This document shows, piece after piece, positions 22,637 to 33,400 of a DNA stretch of 64,000 nt. The position numbers and the translations under genes are program-made. The notes beneath the pieces were generated by a model. The model did not search any database, was not told the origin of the DNA, and worked only from the letters and a program-made list of their open reading frames with translations. The stretch spans positions 84,487,317 through 84,551,316 of the forward strand of contig NC_134702.1 of assembly GCF_043290135.1 (NCBI RefSeq), in the 5' to 3' direction. The stretch is from Rhipicephalus microplus. Taxonomy: Eukaryota > Arthropoda > Arachnida > Ixodida > Ixodidae. How positions within the stretch are numbered: position 1 is the first letter of the stretch; each line of letters opens with the position of its first letter.

Positions 22637-22717
22637 TAACAAAAATCACACTGCTTTTTTCTCGTTCTCCTTAAAAGTACGTTGTTTACTTTCATCGGAC
22701 GTACTTGTACCTACAAG

Positions 22718-22962
22718 CCCCGCCGCGGTGGTCTAGTGGCTAAAATACTCGGCTGCTGACCCGCAGGTCGCGGGTTCAAATTCCGGCTGCGGCGGCTGCA
22801 TTTCCGATGGAGGCGGAAATTTTGTAGGCCCGTGTGGTCAGATTTGGTTGCACGTTAAAGAACCCCAGGTGGTCGATATTCCCGGAGCCCTCCACTACGG
22901 CGTCTCTCATAATCATATGGTGGTTTTGGGACGTTAAACCCCACATATCAATCAATCATCAA
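22718..22962 (+). mobile_element. Ruka-like tRNA-derived SINE, full length
   Basis: 245 bp flanked by perfect 13-bp TSDs TTGTACCTACAAG (22705-22717 and 22963-22975). The head carries RNA polymerase III promoter boxes: A box TGGTCTAGTGG and a near-consensus B box GGTTCAAATTCC. The body continues with GGAGGCGGAAATTTTG, GTTAAAGAACCCCAGGTGG and ends in an ATCAATCAAT tail. It does not code; it depends on non-LTR enzymes in trans. Assignment to Ruka is from memory of the tick SINE. Confidence 0.92.
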
Positions 22963-22975
22963 TTGTACCTACAAG

Positions 22976-23193
22976 TAATGCGCCCTATGATTCGCGATTA
23001 ATCACCCTATCATACCAAAATACACAAAAGACAAGTGAAAGTTTCCCGAAAGTCTGGGTTTAATATACACACACGAATAATAATGAGGGAATCAGACGCA
23101 TCAGCCTTACAAACAAACCTGCAGTCGCTAAAACATAATATCGCACTCATTTCCCCGTAAAGGGAAGTAGCCATGGGTCGACTTAAAGTTCTG
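22976..23193. other. No recognisable feature
   Basis: Short noncoding spacer between the SINE and the inverted modules. Confidence 0.45.
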
Positions 23194-24641
23194 TAAAGGC
23201 GCGCTTACACTAGAGAGACATGACACTGACATGAGCCCGACGAAAACACGAGGCGGATGCACACCATCGGCTGACGAGTCGCCAGACCCCATGGTCACAC
23301 TAGGCCGACGACGACGATGACGCTTCAAAAGACAGCATTTCATCGTAGTGTTAAGGCGCGTTTACACACGACACCAATTTTGGTCTGCGGGCTGTCTTTA
23401 GGAGTGTCTTTTCTCTTGTCGTCGGCCTATGTACACTGCAAGGACACAAGCTGTGCGCCGATGGTCTCTCGAAGGCTCCGCCCGCGTCTTGTCGTGCTCA
23501 CGGTCTTTCATTGGCCAATTCTGCACTCACATTGGGGGCACAGGCCGTGACACCGGCTAAACTTGCACACCTGCACCTCATTTTCAGCCATGCTCCCTGC
23601 TTTAAATTGTCCCTCTCCGGCTACTCGGCGCAGCCCCCCCCCCCTAATTCATGGTAAAGAGGGACGGTGTTATGGATACACAATAGGGTAGCGAATAAAA
23701 GACTTCCGTTGGGGACTCAAGCTGCCTATTCACACGTCGTGGAAGCCTCGGAGATAGTATTGTTAACTCCCCCAACATTGCCCGCTCCGTGGTGGTTAGA
23801 AGCGAAGATATGGGGCGAATTTTCCCTCAGCCGCCGATCTCCTGATGACACGCCGACGACACGCCGACGACAGGTCTACGGGTGCGTTTTGCTGGGGTTT
23901 TCCGTCTCCCATCATGTTACACAACGATGCAATGCTGTCTTTTGAGGCGTCGTCGTCGTGGACGGCCTATAGTGTGACCATGGGGTCTGGCGACTTCGTC
24001 GGCGGGTGACTCGTCGGCCGATGGTTTGCGTCTGCCTCGTGTTTTCGTCAGGGCTATGCCAATGTCGTGTCGCTCTATAGTGCAAACGCGCCTTAACAAG
24101 ATGAGAGACCGAAAACCCTAGCGAAACGCATCCGCAGACCTGTCGTCGGCGTGTCGTCGGGAGATCGGTGGCTGAGCGAAAATTCACCACCATGTCTCTG
24201 CTTCAGACGACCACGAAGCAGGCAATCTTGGGGGAGTTAACAATACCCTCTCAGAGGCTTCCACGGCGTCTGAATAGGCAGCTCCAGCATCCAACAGAAG
24301 TTTTTTGTTCGCTATCCAATTGTGTATCTAGAACCCCGTCCCTCGTTACCATGGATTATGGGCGGGGGCTGCGCTAAGTAGCCGGAGAGGGACAATAGCA
24401 GAGCAGTGAGCATATTTGAAAATGAGGTGCAGATGTGCAAGTTTAGTCGGTGTCGCTGCGTGTGCCCCCAGTGTGACTGCAGAATTGGCCGACGAAAGAC
24501 TTTGAGCACGACAAAACGCGGGCGGGGCCTTCGAGAGACCACTAACGGACTGCTTGTGTCTTTCCAGTGTACATAGGCCGACAACAAGAGAAAAGGCACT
24601 CCTAAGGACAGCCCGCTGACCAAAGAGTAAACGCGCCTTAA
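23194..24641. repeat. Inverted pair of two-module repeats
   Basis: Module a (23194-23350) recurs inverted at 23921-24096, and module b (23351-about 23915) recurs inverted at 24097-24641, giving the order a, b, a-inverted, b-inverted. The motif TTAAGGCGCG or a one-base variant marks each module start: 23194, 23351, and as its complement at 24087-24096 and 24632-24641. The b copies share long blocks such as CGGCCTATGTACACTG and TCATTTTCA. Open frames through it show no known domain. It resembles non-autonomous DNA elements in composite arrangement; class unknown. Confidence 0.8.
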
Positions 24642-24854
24642 AGAGGTGCCGTTTATTCATCACCGTAGACAACTCAGGTTGCGCACACAGCCGCTTATGC
24701 GAGTCCTCTCTTCCACCACACTCATTCTCATGTGTTAGTTTGTACTACAAGGCTGTGTGAGAGAGAGAGGAGTAAGCACTTTTATTATACAGACCAGCGC
24801 ACCGTCGCTAGCGATCTCCCCTCAAACCAGAGTACGCGCCGGAATGGAGCGGAT

Positions 24855-24974
24855 AGATGGATGGATGGATGGATGGATGGATGGATGGATGGATGGATGG
24901 ATGGATGGATGGATGGATGGATGGATGGATGGATGGATGGATGGATGGATGGATGGATGGATGGATGGATGGAT
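24855..24974 (+). repeat. (GGAT)n microsatellite
   Basis: About 30 units of GGAT. The translated Met-Asp-Gly-Trp repeats are an artefact of the tetranucleotide. Confidence 0.95.
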
Positions 24975-25964
24975 ATGGCTGTACCCTTTAGATCGGGTGG
25001 TGGCTAGAGCCACCAAGCCGTTATATTTAATAAACCAACAACTAGATTTATTTTTTTTTAAATAGTGAGGTTGAGGATTCGCACTTTGCAGCGAAGGGTT
25101 CAATTTTCACTCGTTCCTTGACTTTAGCCACCAATCAGATAACCTCCTGCTAGTTCATTCTACCCGCTTAAAGTCTATTTTGCCCTCACTGTCCCTAAAC
25201 CCCAGTGCTCACTGTCTCTAAACCTGAACTACAGCGTGAAGCCCTTTACAGAACATTATCAAGTGTTCGGCAGTTTCTTCTTCATCTCCCCACGCACTGC
25301 ATACCGTCCACGCGCACTGCATACAAAGGGCATGAGACAAGTCCCGACCACAGGTTGCTTCACACCCAAAAAAAAGGAACAAATCAATCAACGGCCAGCT
25401 GCAGAGAAGCCTTCGCACGTTTTTTGAGGAGACTATGCAGCCGAGACCCATTAATGTAAACACACTAAAATATTTTGGGAAAGAAAATTCAAAAACAAAC
25501 AGTTCGAGGCAACTGTTCCGTCAACTTCTTTTTAAAGATTTGTCGAAGCCCGTTCACGCAATAAAAAAAGCTCGAGGTGTCTACAAAAACTCTATACAAT
25601 GTGCCCTTATATGTAGTTTCAATCAAACAAATCAAAATTTGCAATAGTCATTCGCAGAGTACCATTATACAAGCATCATGGTGCTTTTGATGCGCACCGT
25701 ATACTGAAGCTTCGCTCAAGTACTCGGGGTGGCAGTTTGTGGCTACTTTGCGGCAAATCGGCTGTATTACGAGTCTGCCTGGTCACGAAAATTTCAGGTT
25801 GGCACCATCCCTAACTTATCGCTACTTTCAAACGTCTTTTGGCACATTAAGTAGACATTTTTCTCTTTTTTTACAGATAAACTGCACTATTTCTAAGTTT
25901 TTCTGCCATGCCAGCCGATGCACGCGGCGTCCTTCCCAACACTAGCAAGATGTGCGCATCGAGA
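24975..25964. other. Mostly noncoding; possible ORF2 C-terminal remnant on the minus strand
   Basis: Minus strand about 25395-25230 reads a short stretch with CSAWGDEEETAEHLIMFC, which resembles the C-terminal cysteine cluster of non-LTR ORF2 proteins (compare EHMLWQC in element A). It is too short and damaged to assign. Nothing else is recognised here. Confidence 0.3.
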
Positions 25965-26175
25965 ACGAGAGAGGAGAGAGAGAACATTTTTATTTAGATC
26001 ATTGAGAAATGTCGGGTGGGCCTCCCAGCTCTAAGAGCTGTGCTCCCTCCCCGCGGAACCAGCACCCGCTGGCCACTCGGGCTTTCGTGACGCAACATGG
26101 CCTTCCAGTGTTGCAGTTTTGGGATAGACGAGGGGTTGGCCAACTGCCTGGCCGGCAGACGCTGACATTCTCGCG
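25965..26175 (-). pseudogene. 3' end fragment of a non-LTR element
   Basis: On the minus strand a short frame reads IPKLQHWKAMLRHESPSG and GGSTALRAGRP, ends at a stop, and is followed by AAATAAAAATG and CTCTCTC. A coding tail, AATAAA signal and CT-rich end match the 3' ends of other elements here. The family is not identified. Confidence 0.45.
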
Positions 26176-26189
26176 TTACGTGAAAAAAA

Positions 26190-26590
26190 AATTCGGCAGA
26201 TCCCACGTACCATGGGCGTCGACGTTATGCAATGCGTTTGGGAGGAAGGAGACCACGTTGTAATATTTTTCAGTGACACGGTATGAAATGACGCTAAGTA
26301 CGCGTATATGTAAACATGTTGCGAGCATAGACATGCGCTAAAAATGACGTAGATGTTTATATAACCACTTCCTTGAACTTTCGCAACGATATCAACAGGA
26401 ACATCGACATCAGCAACACCAGAAGCGATAAGCTGACATGAAGCGCTGGTGCTCGCGAGGACTGCAGCCCTAGACGCTGCTACATAAATCAAATTCAGTC
26501 GAGAACGCCTAATTACAATTTGCGTTCACCCGACATGACGGCTGTATCATATGAGTACATATGTAATTTTTATAAAATTTTATGGCCAGC
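26190..26590 (+). repeat. Dispersed noncoding repeat, copy 1 (partners 39293-39510 and 52310-52970)
   Basis: Begins CAGATCCCACGTACCATGGG and ends with GACGGCTGTATCAT, AGTACATATG and TTTATAAAATT. The same blocks, in the same order, occur at 39293-39510 and 52310-52970, including AACACCAGAAG and ATAAGCTG. No coding capacity; class unknown. Confidence 0.7.
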
Positions 26591-26763
26591 ACTGCTACCA
26601 CAATTGACGTTTCACGAACATTTGAGTCTAATAGAAAGGTTCCGAGACCTGGCGTGTCTCTATGGTAGAATTGTTGATTGCTACGCAGAATGGTCGAGTT
26701 CAATTTCTGCTAGGGCCCTGACATTTATTCCTCCAATTTGTCGGGTCAATGTTACTGGTGTCA

Positions 26764-29000
26764 CCTTTTTATTTTTTATTTTTTATTTATTCATACTGTC
26801 AGCCCAAGGGCCAAAACAGGAGTTGCGGTTACATATCTGGCATGTACAAAGAACATATGTGGAAACAAGTTTCACACTACGCTCAAGACGCACACTATAT
26901 GGAAATAACAAAACAAAAACGCAAAACTATATCAGAATATATCCCGCATAGGTCACGGATAAAAGAAACATGTTCGAATACATCTCGTACACGTCACCAA
27001 AAAGAGAAAAAAGATTTGAATTGATATAGTACATATTGAACATATTGATATAATACATTGAACATATTCAACCAACAAGAAACAAGCAATTCGGTTACAA
27101 ATATTCTGACAAAGCCTTTTCGAACCTTTGTAAATCATAATGTTCGACTATGGATTGACGTAATTGATTCCAGTCATCGATGCTCCGAACCAAAAACGAA
27201 TACTTGAATAAATCTGTTCTGTAGCTAAGTGGTGTGATATGTTTCGAGTGTTTTGTTCTGGATATGGTAAATGGCTGTAGTGCGATGTGTTCCCTTAGGT
27301 GAACCTTGTAGTCTCTATTGAGTATGGGAAAAAAGAACATCAGTCGATTATGTTGCATTTTTCGTTTCACCGTCATTAAACCGGCTCTGTCTCTAAGCTC
27401 ACTAATAGACTGAGTTCTGGAAGTGGAGTTGAAGATGAACCGTAAGGCTTTGTTTTGTATACGCTCACATTTTAGTGCATTTGTTTTGGTGTATGGTTCC
27501 CATAGATGACTTGCGTAGGTCAGAACTGGAAGAATAGTCATTTTATACGCCATTGTTTTAGCTTCAGGGGTGGCATCGTGAAGTTTTTGTCGTAACGACC
27601 AAAGTTTACGCATGGCTTTATTGCAAACACTGTCAACATGCATGGACCAGCTCAAGTCATGTGTAAGATGAACACCCAGATACTTGACATTCTTTATTTG
27701 AGTCAGCCCTGTGCCTTTGAGGCTGTAAAAAAAAAGGATAACGGGTCTTTTTTACATGTCATGCGCATGAAGAGAGTTTTTGATGCATTCAGTTCCATTT
27801 GCCATTCGTCGCACCAAAGACTAATTATTTGTAAATGGTTATCAAGCTCCAGCTGATTGTCAGTGGAGCTTATCTTCGCATACACAATGGTGTCATCTGC
27901 ATAATTTTTTATAGCTATTTGCTGAGAAAAATCGGCCCCCATGTCACTGATATAGAATAGAGAAAAGTTAAGGGCCTATTACGGACCCTTGCGGCACGCC
28001 TGATCTGACTGGTTTATTGGTGTTGGAGACATTATTTAATTCAACAAATTGTTGTCTATTTGACAAATAAGGCGCTATCCATTTTAATAGCTGACTGTTA
28101 CCAGTCAAACAAGACAACTTTTCAAGCAACTTTCTGTGAGATATTTTAACAAATGCTTTTTGGAAATCAATAAATATGATGTCTACTTGACCTTTTTCAT
28201 CTAAACACTGACCAATTGCATGCGTAACCTCAGTAAGAATTGAAATTGTGGAATACCCCTTGCGAAACCCGTGCTGATTATTACTTAAAATACCATTTTC
28301 TTCTACAAACTTGACTGACTGACTTTTGACTGAGCAGTCAAAATGTGCTCCAGTGTTTTACAACAAGTACTTGTCAAGGAAATTGGTCGGAAATTCGTGA
28401 CGTCATATTTGGAACCCTGTTTATGGATCGGTATTACCTTGGCACTCCTCCAATCTATCGGAACGTGACCGGATTGAAGTGATTTTGTGAAAATGTCCAA
28501 CAGAAAAAATGAACACCACTCGGCATAACGCCTTAAGAAGGCGTTGGGGATTTGATCAGGTCCTGGGCATTTTTTCACATCTACTTTAAGTAAGAGACCC
28601 AGAATGCCTTCTTGTGTTATAGTTAGCTCAGGTAGACATTGCTCATTAGAAATTCGCACTTGAGCAGTTGAATCATCGTCCCTAATGAAAACCGATTCAA
28701 AATATTCATTAAATTGGCAAGCCATCTTTTAATTATCCGTGATAGTTACATTACCGTTCTTCAAAAATTGGATGACAAGTTTTGGTCCTGAAAGGTAACT
28801 CCAAAAATTTTCCGGTGATGTTTTAATGAAATCAGTAAGAGTTTCATTCATGTACCTGTGTTTCGCTTCAATAATTTCCATTTTGACTTCCTGAGAAAGG
28901 GAACTTACGTAATGACGTGTTTTTGTTGACAGTGGTTTTTTAGCCCTCGTTCTTTTCAAGAGTCGTTTTTCTGAATTTCTTAACGCTCACGCGTTAAAGT
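26764..29000 (-). mobile_element. Non-LTR element E, 5'-truncated (CR1/Jockey-like, no RNase H)
   Basis: Minus-strand element with reverse transcriptase only: it starts mid-ORF2 about 29000, beside the Gypsy LTR, and ends in an AATAAATAAAAAATAAAAA-type tail at about 26764. It lacks the endonuclease (truncated) and has no RNase H before the end of the protein, unlike elements A, B, C and F. No TSD was identified. Confidence 0.85.
27095..28960 (-). pseudogene. Element E reverse transcriptase (broken)
   Basis: In order on the minus strand: a linker (ENFWSYLSGPKL), finger region (CPGPDQIPNAFL, DWRSAKVIPIHK, NFRPISLTS), a QHGFRKGYST-type block, SGVPQGSVIGP, the catalytic NYADDTIVYAK, and a thumb/C-terminal part (LTYASHLWEP, RIQNKALRFIF, SIDDWNQL) ending FEKALSEYL. 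Lesions include stops near 28729 and at 27968-27970, and frameshifts near 28300 and 27945. It has the usual order of a CR1/L2-type polymerase. The clade is inference. Confidence 0.88.
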
Positions 29001-29005
29001 TACAG

Positions 29006-29163
29006 TGTTAAGGCATTTATTAGCCGGCAACCAGCGAGCATACACAATGGCGACAGTCACGGCCAAGCACGGACTCTCAGCGCAAGCGGCGTCCTTGCTG
29101 GGTAGCCCCACTAGGAGGTACTCAAGAGTTCGACCCATTTATGAGTTCGGAGGCTTCGCTACA
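29006..29163 (-). repeat. Gypsy 3' LTR
   Basis: 158 bp. On the minus strand it starts TGTAGCGAAGCC and ends CTTAACA, with TG...CA termini. It matches 39119-39271 with many substitutions, sharing TTTATTAGCCGGC, CAATGGCGACAGT and AGCGAGCAT. Short LTRs of this size occur in some Ty3/Gypsy lineages. Confidence 0.85.
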
Positions 29164-29199
29164 ATTACCCCGGGGTCGAAGAGGGAGCCGCCTGGCTAC

Positions 29200-30400
29200 C
29201 TAACAGCTTGTTACTATGAGCGGGTCATAATAAGCCTTCAGGCTCTCCACGTTGACGATGTCGCACCCACGGTGGCGCATGTCCGAAGATTGTTCTACGG
29301 GTTCGATCAGGTAGTTGACGAGAGAGGTGCGCTCGATGACACGGTAGGGGCCTTCGTATTTGGGAAGTAGTTTGGAAGAAAGGCCAGCTGCAGAGGTCGG
29401 GATCAAGAACCATACAAGCGCACCAGGAAGGAACGTTGGCTCATAAGTGGTGGAGCCATCACGAATACTCTTTTGCCGCTCTTGCTCATGTGTCGTAAAA
29501 GTCTTGGCAAGCTCGCGACACTCTTCGGCAAGCCTGGCTGTCTCAGAAATGGGTGCACACTCAGATTAATCCGGCGTGTACGGGAGTATCGTGTCCATGG
29601 TGTGCGACGGGTGCCCTCCGTACAGCAAGTAGAAAGGTGAAAAACCAGTCGTGCTCTGAGGGGCGGTGTTGTAGGCGTAGGTGACGAAGGGCAGTATATT
29701 GTCCCGATTCGTGTGGTTGGCAGCGACGTACATCGACAGCATGTCGCCGAGGGTGCGGTTAAAGCGTTCGGTGAGGCCATTCATCTGCGGATGGTAAGCA
29801 GTAGTTTTGCGGTGGACAGAATGGCACTCCGTCAGAATGGCTTCGACGACTTCCGACAAAAAGACACGGCCTCGATCGCTGAGAAGCTCTTGGGGTGGTC
29901 CGTGGTGCAGTATGAATCGATGCAGCAGGAAGGACGCAACATCGCGCGCAGTAGCCACAGGGAGAGCGGCGGTTTCGGCGTATCGCGTTAAATGGTCTGC
30001 GGCAACGATGGCCCAGCGGTTACCAGCCGACGTCAGAGGAAGTGGTCCATACAAATCGATACCCACGCGCTTAAAGGGACGATCAAGGCAAGGTAACGGT
30101 TGCAGACCGGCGTGCGACATGTGTGCTGACGGTTTGCGGCGTTGGCCAGTGAGGCAAGAGTGAACGAACTGCTGCACGTAGCGGTACATCCCGCGCCAGA
30201 AGTAGCGTTGTCGACTGTGGTGGTAAGTTTTGGATACCCCAGAGCGCGCACATTGCGGATCAGAATGGAAAGATTCACATATCTCCAACCGAAGACTGCG
30301 GGGTATGACGAGTAACTACTGCCGGCCATTGGAGTCGTAATTGCGTCGGTGTAGGAGGCCGTCACGGATGGCGAAATGGTGAGCTCGACGACGCAAGGCA
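29200..30400 (-). pseudogene. Gypsy integrase (broken)
   Basis: Inserts cDNA into the chromosome when intact. The N-terminal zinc-binding region has its two His in YHHSRQRYFWRG but reads SCLTGQRRK, so the second Cys is Gly. The catalytic core shows the first Asp in GIDLYGPLP, the second in SDRGRVF and the Glu in YHPQMNGLTERFNRTL. A C-terminal part with LPKYEGPYRV follows. In-frame stops lie near 30312 and at 29566-29568. Upstream the frame is cut off by element F at 30408. No chromodomain is recognisable. Confidence 0.88.
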
Positions 30401-30486
30401 CGCGTGGAGGAGGAGGAGAAAAACTTTATTCAACAGAGGAGTTTGGAGCACGCAGGCTCCCGAGCCCCCGCACGACCCCTTTGCGC

Positions 30487-33400
30487 TCAAGCGTTCATTT
30501 GGTGGTGGTCCATGACGCTGGCAGCCCGGTCGGCCGCCATGGTCTGCTCAACCGGGTCCTCTGAGCGCAGTAGGGTCTCCCAATCCTCCCAAGTCTTTAG
30601 GTGCTCTAGGGCCCGCGGGGGAGGATCCGCCGGGCAGTGAGAAAGGATGTGTATAGCAGAAGCATGAGGTTCAGGGCAAAGGGTACAGGCTGACGTGAGG
30701 AAAAGGGGGTGATAGTGCGATAGAATGAGAGGAGAGGGAAGAGTGTGAGTTTGTAGCTGGCGCCAGAGGGTTGCCTGTCGGTTGCTCAGGGACTTGTGCG
30801 GTGGGGGATATAGCTGACGTGCGGCCCTATAGGCCTGAGTCAGCTCGTTGAAAGTGTGCGCGCGGTCCTTCGTGAATCCCAGATCGGAGGCCGCGGGAGC
30901 CCGGTTTAAAGAACCTCGGGCTAAGAGGTTGGCGGCCTCGTTTCCAGGATTCCCGCAGTGCGCGGGCACCCAAATCAACTCCACTTGACGGGACGGGGTT
31001 GCAGCGGGCGAATCCAGTATGCAAAAAGCAGGGACGTGAACTCGGCCTCGTGCAAAATTTAAGATTGCGGTTTTGGAATCTGATAAGACGTACCGTGCTT
31101 CTGTGTTTACGATTGCTAAGGCAATGGCAGCTTCCTCTGCAGCTTCGGGGGACGTGTCTGGAGGGAGTGTGTGTGTACCTATGGGAGAGAGATTGTGATC
31201 CACCACGGCAGCGACCGCTTCATCACCCACGCAGGCTGCGTCTACCCATACGGCGTCTGGTTCGGCGCCGTAACATAGGTGTAGAGTTTTAGCGCGAGCT
31301 CTGCGACGTTTATCGTGGTGGTCGGGGTGCATGTTACGGGGAAGTGGTGTAATGAGGAGTTCGCGGTGCAGGGGTCTTGGTATGGGGAGTAATGTGGGAT
31401 CATTGGCGGGTATCTGGATTCCAAGAGAATGTAGAATATGCCGACCAGTGTCGGTTTGTGTGAGACGAAGGTATTGTGCTTGGCGGTGCGCGTCTATAAG
31501 TTCCCCGATAGTGTTGTGAAGGCCTAACTTGAGAAGTCGATCGGTAGGTGTACTTATGGGAAGGTGGAGGGCTACTTTGTATGCCCGACGGATGAGGGCG
31601 TCCAATGTTTCAGTGTCGCGGCGAGAGAGTTGGAGGTAGGGGGTGCAGTAGAGCACACGGCTGAGTACAAAGGCATGAATAAGGCGACATAGGTCGCCCT
31701 CCTTCATGCCTCGGTAACGGCCTGAGACCCGGCGGATGAGGTGCGAGATCGCCCCTGCAACCTGCTTGAGTCTTCGGATTGTGTTTGTGTTCTTCCCATC
31801 ACTCTGGATATGCATGCCCAGTATCCGGAGGGTGTCGACCTCTGGTACCGATCTGCCATCCAGTTCGATGACGATGGGTGGGGAGGGGGAGTTGCGGCTT
31901 TTGGGGCGGATGCAGAGCAGTCCGGACTTCTCTGGAGAACAGGTTAGTCCTACGCTAACTGCATAATTTTGCGTTAGGTTGGTGGCTGTTTGGATGGTGT
32001 CCTGTATGTCACCGTCACTGCCATGGGTAGACCAGAGCGAGATGTCGTCTGCGTATAGGGTATGTTTCAGATGAGGAACAGTTGCCAATTGTCGAGCTAG
32101 GGGGATGAGGGTGATATTAAACAAGAAAGGTGAGAGGACGGACCCTTGAGGGGTGCCGACACTCTTTAGTGTGTATGTTGGGTGGGTGAGCGGGCCGAAC
32201 TGAAGTTCGGCCGTGCGTGCTGTGAGAAAGGCCTGAATGTAAGTGTACGTACGTGTACCCACGTTCAGTGGAGAAAGTGCTGTCAGGATCGCATGATGCT
32301 CAACGCGATCAAAGGCTTTGGATAAGTCCAGAGCCAGCACTGCCTTTGTGTGGCCCGGAATGAGCGGGTCGAAGATGTCGTGAGTGATTTGTAGCATGGC
32401 ATCTTGAGTGGACAAATGGGGGTGAAAGCCAACCATGCTGTGAGGGTATAAGTCACGGTCTGTCATATGCTGTGAAAGCCTCGCCAGTACAACATGTTCG
32501 AAAAGCTTGCCCAAACACGAAGTTAATGAGATTGGGCGAAGGTTTTGGAGTGTAAGTGGTTTGTTGGGCTTCGGTATGAACATTACTTTCGCGTGACGCC
32601 AGGACTGGGGAAGCGTTCCTTCCTTCCAACACTGGTTGAAGTACTCCGTGATGCGAGTGATCGATTTGTCATCCAGGTTGCGGAGTGTTGTGTTGGTAAT
32701 CAAGTCGGCTCCGGGTGCGGATTTTGTGCGGAGAGTCAACAGCGCGGCTCTGACCTCCGCCTCGGTTATATCTGTGTCGAGTTCGGCATTCGGTTGTCCT
32801 GTGTATGAGGGAAGAGAAGTTGGTATGCCGGGCGATGTGTAGGTGTCGCGGAGTGTATCCAAAAGATCATTGGGGTTGTCCATGTGTGCGTGTATAAGCC
32901 GGGTGACGTGGTGCTGGGTAGTGGTTTTCGTGTGCGATGGGTCGAGGGGGTGTCGGAGGAGATGCCACGCCCTTTTGGTGGTCAGTCTGCCAGCAATGTC
33001 GTCGCATACCTGCCCCCAATTGGAGCGGCACAGCTCCTTCGAATGTATTTGGATTTGGGATTGTAGAGTGGCTAAGCGTTTCTTTAGCGTCCTGTTATGT
33101 TTTCCCCGTTTCCACCGCTCTAGAAGGCTGTGGTAGGCATCCCATAGGTAAGCGAGTCGGTTGTCTAGTGTTGGAGTGTCTGTGGTGGTTTCAATTAGTT
33201 GCGTGTGATGTTGAATGTCAGTCTGAAGAGATTCCACCCAGTCGTTGATGTCGGTTATGGGATTGTCTGCGCGGGTGGTACGCGCAGCACGAAGAGCGTC
33301 CCACTTAATGAGTTTGTGTGTCATGTATGTGTGCCGGGGTGGTTTGAACGGGACAGTGACTCGTATAATGTAGTGATCACTGCCCAGTGTGTGCTGTGTT

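Noticed and set aside
22718..22800. Possible tRNA gene
   Set aside because: Pol III boxes are present but the sequence continues into a SINE body with TSDs and does not form a clean cloverleaf by eye.
24732..25103. Met-Asp-Gly-Trp and Ile-His-Pro-Ser repeat proteins on both strands
   Set aside because: They are translations of the GGAT microsatellite.
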